Under the pieces are notes generated by a model. The model worked only from the letters and a program-made list of their open reading frames with translations, was not told the origin of the DNA and searched no databases. The translations under genes were made by a program, and so were the position numbers. Below are positions 24,601 to 27,517 of a stretch of DNA of 27,517 nt, piece after piece. The stretch's first letter is position 1; each line of letters begins with the position of its first letter. Origin of the DNA: CAYUNA01 sp047629355 (lineage in GTDB: Bacteria; Bacteroidota; Bacteroidia; Chitinophagales; Saprospiraceae); the NCBI GenBank assembly GCA_047629355.1, contig JBLHWU010000065.1:1-27517 (forward strand). Direction: 5' to 3'.

Positions 24601-25352
24601 ATATTGGCTACCAATAATTCAAATGTTCTTTGGGTAGATTCAAAAGATTGTGCATCTCCAAATGAGAAATTAAAGGAATAGCTTCCAATTGCTCCATTAG
24701 GAAGTATTTCATTAGGGTTATAAACGATTTCGCCAGATCCATCATCTCCACTAATACTTGCACCAATAGCATTAAAAAAGTTTGCATGAATAAAATGAGT
24801 ATTACTATTGATAAAATATACCTTAGGTTCATCAGTACTCTTGTCAAGTATTCCGAACTTTACAAATTGTTGACCATTCAAAAAAGGAGCCCAAGGAACA
24901 TCCTCGACAACTGCCATACTAACAAACGTTGCCGCATTATCTATAGAGGTTGTGCCATCTACAAATCCAATAGACTCTGCAAAGTTTAAGGGAGCATCCG
25001 TAGGCATATTATTAAATTCAGCAATGTCATCAATTCCATCTCCATCTGAATCATCTGGATTGGCTATTGAATGTGCCGTTATCGTGTAGTTTTGCAGCGG
25101 GTAAGCGGCAAGCGGTTCAGAGATAATCATATTGCCATCTATGCCCATTGTCATAGAAGTTACTGATTCATAAGACAAATTTGGTTCGTGCTCCGCAGTC
25201 AGTGTATAATATATATCCGCTTGCGCTTCAATCTCTAATTCAACCTGACCGTAATTATTGACAGAGTAACTAAGAATCGGAACATTTTGTGCGACACACA
25301 AATTACATAAGGCTATAAAAAAGACTAAAGTTGAAATTTTTCTGCTGAACAT
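21639..25352 (-). CDS. Secreted dikinase-like protein: phosphohistidine domain + PPDK-type ATP-grasp domain, type A T9SS sorting domain
   Basis: 1237 residues. The signal peptide is 1-21 (ending CVAQ). A beta region includes one calcium-binding-type repeat (DDSDGDGIDDIAEFN, about 100-114). Residues about 318-395 are a PEP-utiliser swivelling domain with GGIITSVIQTPLSHVNLRA, where His350 is the expected phosphorylated residue. Residues about 436-733 are a PPDK/PEP-synthase N-terminal ATP-grasp domain: GAKCANVATM, GTSVRCRSSTNNEDLPGFSG (Arg537, Arg539), an ASMWNFRAYDERDFYR segment, and closing IKQARPW. This order (His domain first) is that of plant glucan water dikinases, the reverse of PEP synthase. 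CARDB-like repeats follow (about 745-950), then a SprB-type repeat, then a type A sorting domain (KVFPNPTKDVLVIEI to the end). It should be exported by the T9SS; the substrate is unknown, and no starch-binding module was seen. Confidence 0.9.
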   Translation of the reverse strand: MFSRKISTLVFFIALCNLCVAQNVPILSYSVNNYGQVELEIEAQADIYYTLTAEHEPNLSYESVTSMTMGIDGNMIISEPLAAYPLQNYTITAHSIANPDDSDGDGIDDIAEFNNMPTDAPLNFAESIGFVDGTTSIDNAATFVSMAVVEDVPWAPFLNGQQFVKFGILDKSTDEPKVYFINSNTHFIHANFFNAIGASISGDDGSGEIVYNPNEILPNGAIGSYSFNFSFGDAQSFESTQRTFELLVANMPFLQNSMQHFIGDGGEAVYNAQYSDDYVGSRLNVVLESDVFSDIDFIPFNQAEGFGFFKAMAIGENPGSRDIVLYDALPNSLPRVGGIITSVIQTPLSHVNLRAIQDNVPNAYIKEPLQIDSIANLIGNYIYYRVEQDKYFIREATLDEVNDWYEALRPTEEQTPERDLSQTAILPLDSIEFEMSTAFGAKCANVATMRTFGFPEGTIPDGFGIPFYFYDEFMKFNDFYTRVEMMIADPDFINDLETRIDMLKDLRDDIKDADMPQWMLDELQTMHDAFPVGTSVRCRSSTNNEDLPGFSGAGLYTSKTQHPWEGHISKSVKQIYASMWNFRAYDERDFYRVDQYIAAMGILCHPNYEEEKSNGVGVSIDPIYNTENNFYLNTQVGESLITNPDANSIPEEMLLNTDPAEGYFIIRYSNLVPDEEIVMEEIHLNEMRDYLGVIHDEFAILYNVVGAEGFGMDIEYKVTVEDQLIIKQARPWVSFWADIKATRDLASVEIINPQSSGSLGATELITAKIANTGLEDMTDFDVQLLIDDVLVETLTISETLTPQVSAEYQFTILQDFSTIGDYNIALVVSDTTDGYSANDTLNIVLSKLHLLEGGISIEEAFARCGDEIEVKAKVTNYGETTFNNTEIQVIANGMVVDVVNYTSNIPYTVEVDVAILVTENLLPDNNEITLNLLTVNGEADAISSNNSSSISTDLSDSSHDYVTLIINTDDYPEETSWQVYDELNNELVAFGELNGGDDVVTEEICVDYSSCLSLLVFDSYGDGICCGFGEGDFLLLNSAGETLITNNGEFDSEAIEPFCPNGEGCAFTAVVSTINVSEENATDGVLTINPTSGFSPYQYSIDGGVTFVDNNTFEDLATGDYMILIMDASGTCSYEETVTLEVEIIDNVNDISLSDIKVFPNPTKDVLVIEISETSTVAGDVNIEIYDNLGRLIESDVISRFGDASKAVISLKQYAPGSYFAKCYNEYFGEYFKVIKL

Positions 25353-25499
25353 ATTTTTAGATTTATCATTAAAAAAAGAGAAGTAGAATAGTTCCTACTT
25401 AGTAGGCTGTCAACCTTTCCCGTCATAAAAATAAAAAAATATGCTCTACCAAATCAATACTTTCCTTAGTTAGTATAAAATACGACAGTTTAAAGACTA

Positions 25500-26900
25500 T
25501 TAGACTTTGGACAAAAAAATATTAGGCGACCTAAGGTCACAATCAAACAAATAGCGATATTTTTTAATATGTCTATTTGATGTGCTGAATATTTTGCTTG
25601 CAAATCTGTTCATTTTCATGTTTTCGGATACCTTATTTTTTTTCGATAAAACGGTATCTTTTTTACGTCCCAACCCATTTTTAGACTCCTGAGGCTTAAA
25701 AGGCTGGGTATCAAAAGTAGCAAAAAATCTTTTTGCCCCTTTTCGGGCCATTGCGACGGACATTCTTTCACCAGATTGTTCGGCTCTTTTTACTTCGAGT
25801 AAATATTTTCCCCACGGTTTCGTACAAACATCGGTATCCGTGGAAGAAAAATAGAGCAACCCAAAAGTAAGCATCACTATTGATAACCAAGCATCTACTG
25901 ACTTAACATCAGATGTTTGATATTTATCGGCTAATAATTGTTGCTTACTGAAACGATTATGTGGCTCAATGTCGTAGCGGTGTTTATAATCTGTCTGGAT
26001 TTCAAGCGTAGTATGTGTTCTACGACTTTTAGCCCAGACACCGACAAACATATCGCGGTTAAATAAACAAGCTGCGGTCTCTTTATCAATAAAACTAATG
26101 CACACCAAATCGAGTGGTTTATCATCCATTTTGTAATCGTTTTTACCACGTAAAAGTACGTCGTTCCAACGGTAGATACAGACAATGATTTCGCGCCCTT
26201 TTGCTAAAGTAGTTTCATATTGAGTTTCATCGTCACAGAGCAAATCAAAAATTGGACGCTGTGCTTTTACAAAACGTTCTTTTGTCTTCGGATGAGTGAA
26301 GGTACGCTCTGTTTGTATTTGCAAATAATAAGGGTCGTCCTCATATACTTTGCTGCGTCCACTCTCTTTTTGTTCGCCAGTATAACGCTTGTACACCTTC
26401 ATTCCGTAGCGCATCCGATTGATTAACCGTAAGTTATCAAACTCTCTAATCAACGGAGCAATAAACTCAGGGACGGTATAACCCGTATCAGCGGTGTTGA
26501 CGATTTTTTGACTTGGAGCAAAAGGTAGCTTTTTATCTCTAATGATAGTTGCCAACTGTTGAGTAACCACATTTATCTTGTCGTCATTGACCTCTACGCG
26601 CAAGTTATCCAAAGGAATACTCCAAGAAACAGGATGCGCAGCATCGTACAAATGCAGATTGAGGCAAGAAATATAGTAGCCAATATCTATCGGTTTGTTT
26701 CCGTAAATACGAACATTAGGTATATTGACAAAGCCACGCCCCTCCAATATTGGAGACTCTGGTTTGCGTATTGTCGTAAAATCAGTAGACGTTTTATATG
26801 TCGATTGCGGTGGCAATTTTTTAAAAAGTGTTTGCCGCAACTCTGATTTAAGCTCTAAATTATCCGCTGCGTTGAGTTGTTCGCCAAATTCCTTAGTCAC
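25500..26900 (-). CDS. DDE transposase, main reading frame
   Basis: 466 codons opening at a GTG (26898-26900). Likely catalytic-fold landmarks are NTADTGY (Asp138), KPLDLVCISF and YKHRYDIEPHNRFSKQQLL (Glu312), with LLADKYQTSDVKSVDAW after it. The Y-HR(Y/F)DIE pattern resembles DDE transposases of the IS701-like (DDE_5) group; the family is not settled. The N-terminal part is in another frame (26893-27078). The stop codon lies in the terminal inverted repeat, so the last residues (FLSKV) are encoded by the repeat. Confidence 0.75.
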   Translation of the reverse strand: MTKEFGEQLNAADNLELKSELRQTLFKKLPPQSTYKTSTDFTTIRKPESPILEGRGFVNIPNVRIYGNKPIDIGYYISCLNLHLYDAAHPVSWSIPLDNLRVEVNDDKINVVTQQLATIIRDKKLPFAPSQKIVNTADTGYTVPEFIAPLIREFDNLRLINRMRYGMKVYKRYTGEQKESGRSKVYEDDPYYLQIQTERTFTHPKTKERFVKAQRPIFDLLCDDETQYETTLAKGREIIVCIYRWNDVLLRGKNDYKMDDKPLDLVCISFIDKETAACLFNRDMFVGVWAKSRRTHTTLEIQTDYKHRYDIEPHNRFSKQQLLADKYQTSDVKSVDAWLSIVMLTFGLLYFSSTDTDVCTKPWGKYLLEVKRAEQSGERMSVAMARKGAKRFFATFDTQPFKPQESKNGLGRKKDTVLSKKNKVSENMKMNRFASKIFSTSNRHIKKYRYLFDCDLRSPNIFLSKV

Positions 26901-27078
26901 TTTGCCGATTATTCGAGTAGTGATACTGGAAAAATGAACTCAAACTTAATTGCGTCGGATTACGCGCAGCTATCTCACTGCCCAACGCCATGACTATATT
27001 AACCAAAGGCTTGGCACGCTTTATGTCCGAATCTAATATATCATGGCAAAACTGTTCTGCTGTAGTTATCTTCTTCAC
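26893..27078 (-). CDS. N-terminal transposase fragment in a different frame
   Basis: Sixty-one codons from a GTG (27076-27078): MKKITTAEQFCHDILDSDIK, then LVNIVMALGSEIAARNP and a short SLSSFFQYHYS. It overlaps the main frame by eight bases (GTGACTAA) and reads into it by a +1 shift; in the other frame the joint would give HFSSITTRIIGKVTKEF, a natural continuation. Either a frameshift mutation has split one transposase or the two parts are joined by programmed frameshifting or coupled starts; a +1 shift makes simple mutation more likely. Confidence 0.55.
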   Translation of the reverse strand: MKKITTAEQFCHDILDSDIKRAKPLVNIVMALGSEIAARNPTQLSLSSFFQYHYSNNRQSD

Positions 27079-27092
27079 ACAATATACTTTAT

Positions 27093-27517
27093 TTACAAAC
27101 CTACAGCTCTGTAAATTGGATGTAATTTTCGCTCATTTCTAAAATGCACCCTCAGATTATACAAACTGGTGCAAATCTCAATGACCCTGTCACGTTTTTC
27201 TCTTGCGTAGATTCGCATTCTCTCAAGCATGATTCTACATCATTTCACCCCGCCAATAGCGTGTTCCACCGTTATTCTTACTCCAGAAATCAAGTAATTC
27301 TCAAACTTTTGCTCCTTTGTCAATTCCTCGTTTTTTGGCTTTTTGTGAGGCATAAATATGATAGCATCTTTGGGAAGGAATTCAAGGTAACCTAAGTCGA
27401 AAAATAAATACGATTGTTTCGGAAATTTAATGGCTTCTTCATCTACCATTTTTTTATCATGAACACTACCTTTAGTGGTTGGACCTAAGTAAAGAATTTT
27501 TGCCTTTTCGTCACTTA
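27093..27517 (-). pseudogene. IS5-like transposase, 5' end outside window, in-frame stop
   Basis: Running in from the right edge, the frame reads AKILYLGPTTKGSVHDKK, then YLFFDLGYLEFL, KKPKNEELTKEQKFENY and RITVEHAIGGVK, the C-terminal half of an IS5-type (DDE_Tnp_4) transposase. A TGA at 27240-27242 falls where the family has Arg (GGVKR-R-I). The same frame then continues with convincing family sequence (CRIMLERMRIYAREKRDRVI, EICTSLYNLRVHFRNERKL) to a TAA at 27093-27095. The stop removes about 49 residues, so the protein is probably inactive. Confidence 0.8.

Larger units (their letters stand above)
25500..27078 (-). mobile_element. Insertion sequence with DDE transposase in two frames; right end lost
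   Basis: The left end TTAGACTTTGGAC (25500-25512) contains the transposase stop codon. The matching inverted end, which should lie beyond the gene start at 27078, is absent; the end of an IS5-like transposase gene lies there instead (from 27093), so the element seems truncated or interrupted by that neighbour. The left end is preceded by TA, as are the ends of the MITE-like element at 4591-4909. Confidence 0.7.

Noticed and set aside
27240..27242. Recoding of TGA as Arg in this genome
   Set aside because: TGA ends intact genes here, for example the MarR gene at 9994-9996, and both in-frame cases lie in genes already decayed or in mobile elements.

Overview
This window looks like a chromosomal segment from a free-living, gliding-type member of the Bacteroidota (Saprospiraceae or a related lineage would fit). 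The reasons are AT-rich DNA, several secreted proteins carrying type IX secretion (T9SS) sorting domains of both type A and type B (CHU_C), a PorP/SprF-family protein, and Bacteroidota-style promoters (TTTG, about 19 nt, TAnnTTTG) before the str operon and a tRNA gene. Placement below phylum level is inference.

Layout, left to right. At 2-1285 is the 3' part of a large secreted protein with Cys-containing repeats and a type B sorting domain. A tRNA-Val(GAC) lies on the minus strand at 1449-1523. At 1792-4011 is a repeat protein with a duplicated BRCT-like plus helical module and a C-terminal LRR. A 970-base spacer (4012-4980) holds three long imperfect palindromes and a MITE-like element. At 4981-6207 is a periplasmic/secreted retropepsin-like protease with two DTG motifs and a PDZ domain. 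After another palindrome-rich spacer come a LOG-family (TIGR00730) protein, a hypothetical protein, an ornithine-cyclodeaminase-family protein and a MarR regulator, all plus strand. The rpsL-rpsG-fusA (str) cluster runs on the minus strand (10219-13752) with its own promoter, and terminators follow rpsG and fusA.

The right half is mostly surface biology on the minus strand. A secreted T9SS type B protein (16391-17614) is followed by a PorP/SprF - thrombospondin-3 - OmpA fusion (14579-16318), a likely substrate/outer-membrane-partner pair. Next come a secreted NELQ-repeat protein (17907-19607), then a 2-kb graveyard with remnants of a T9SS sorting domain, a DUF6090-like gene and mscL. A 1237-aa secreted protein follows (21639-25352), with a phosphohistidine domain placed before a PPDK-type ATP-grasp domain, the order seen in glucan water dikinases. 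The right edge holds two insertion sequences side by side. One is a DDE transposase in two reading frames, whose terminal repeat matches the ends of the MITE-like element at 4591-4909. The other is an IS5-like transposase with an in-frame stop.

The most interesting points are the secreted dikinase-like protein, the MITE/IS match, the set of long intergenic palindromes, the BRCT/LRR repeat protein and the PorP-OmpA fusion. All functional calls come from reading the sequence; no database search was run.
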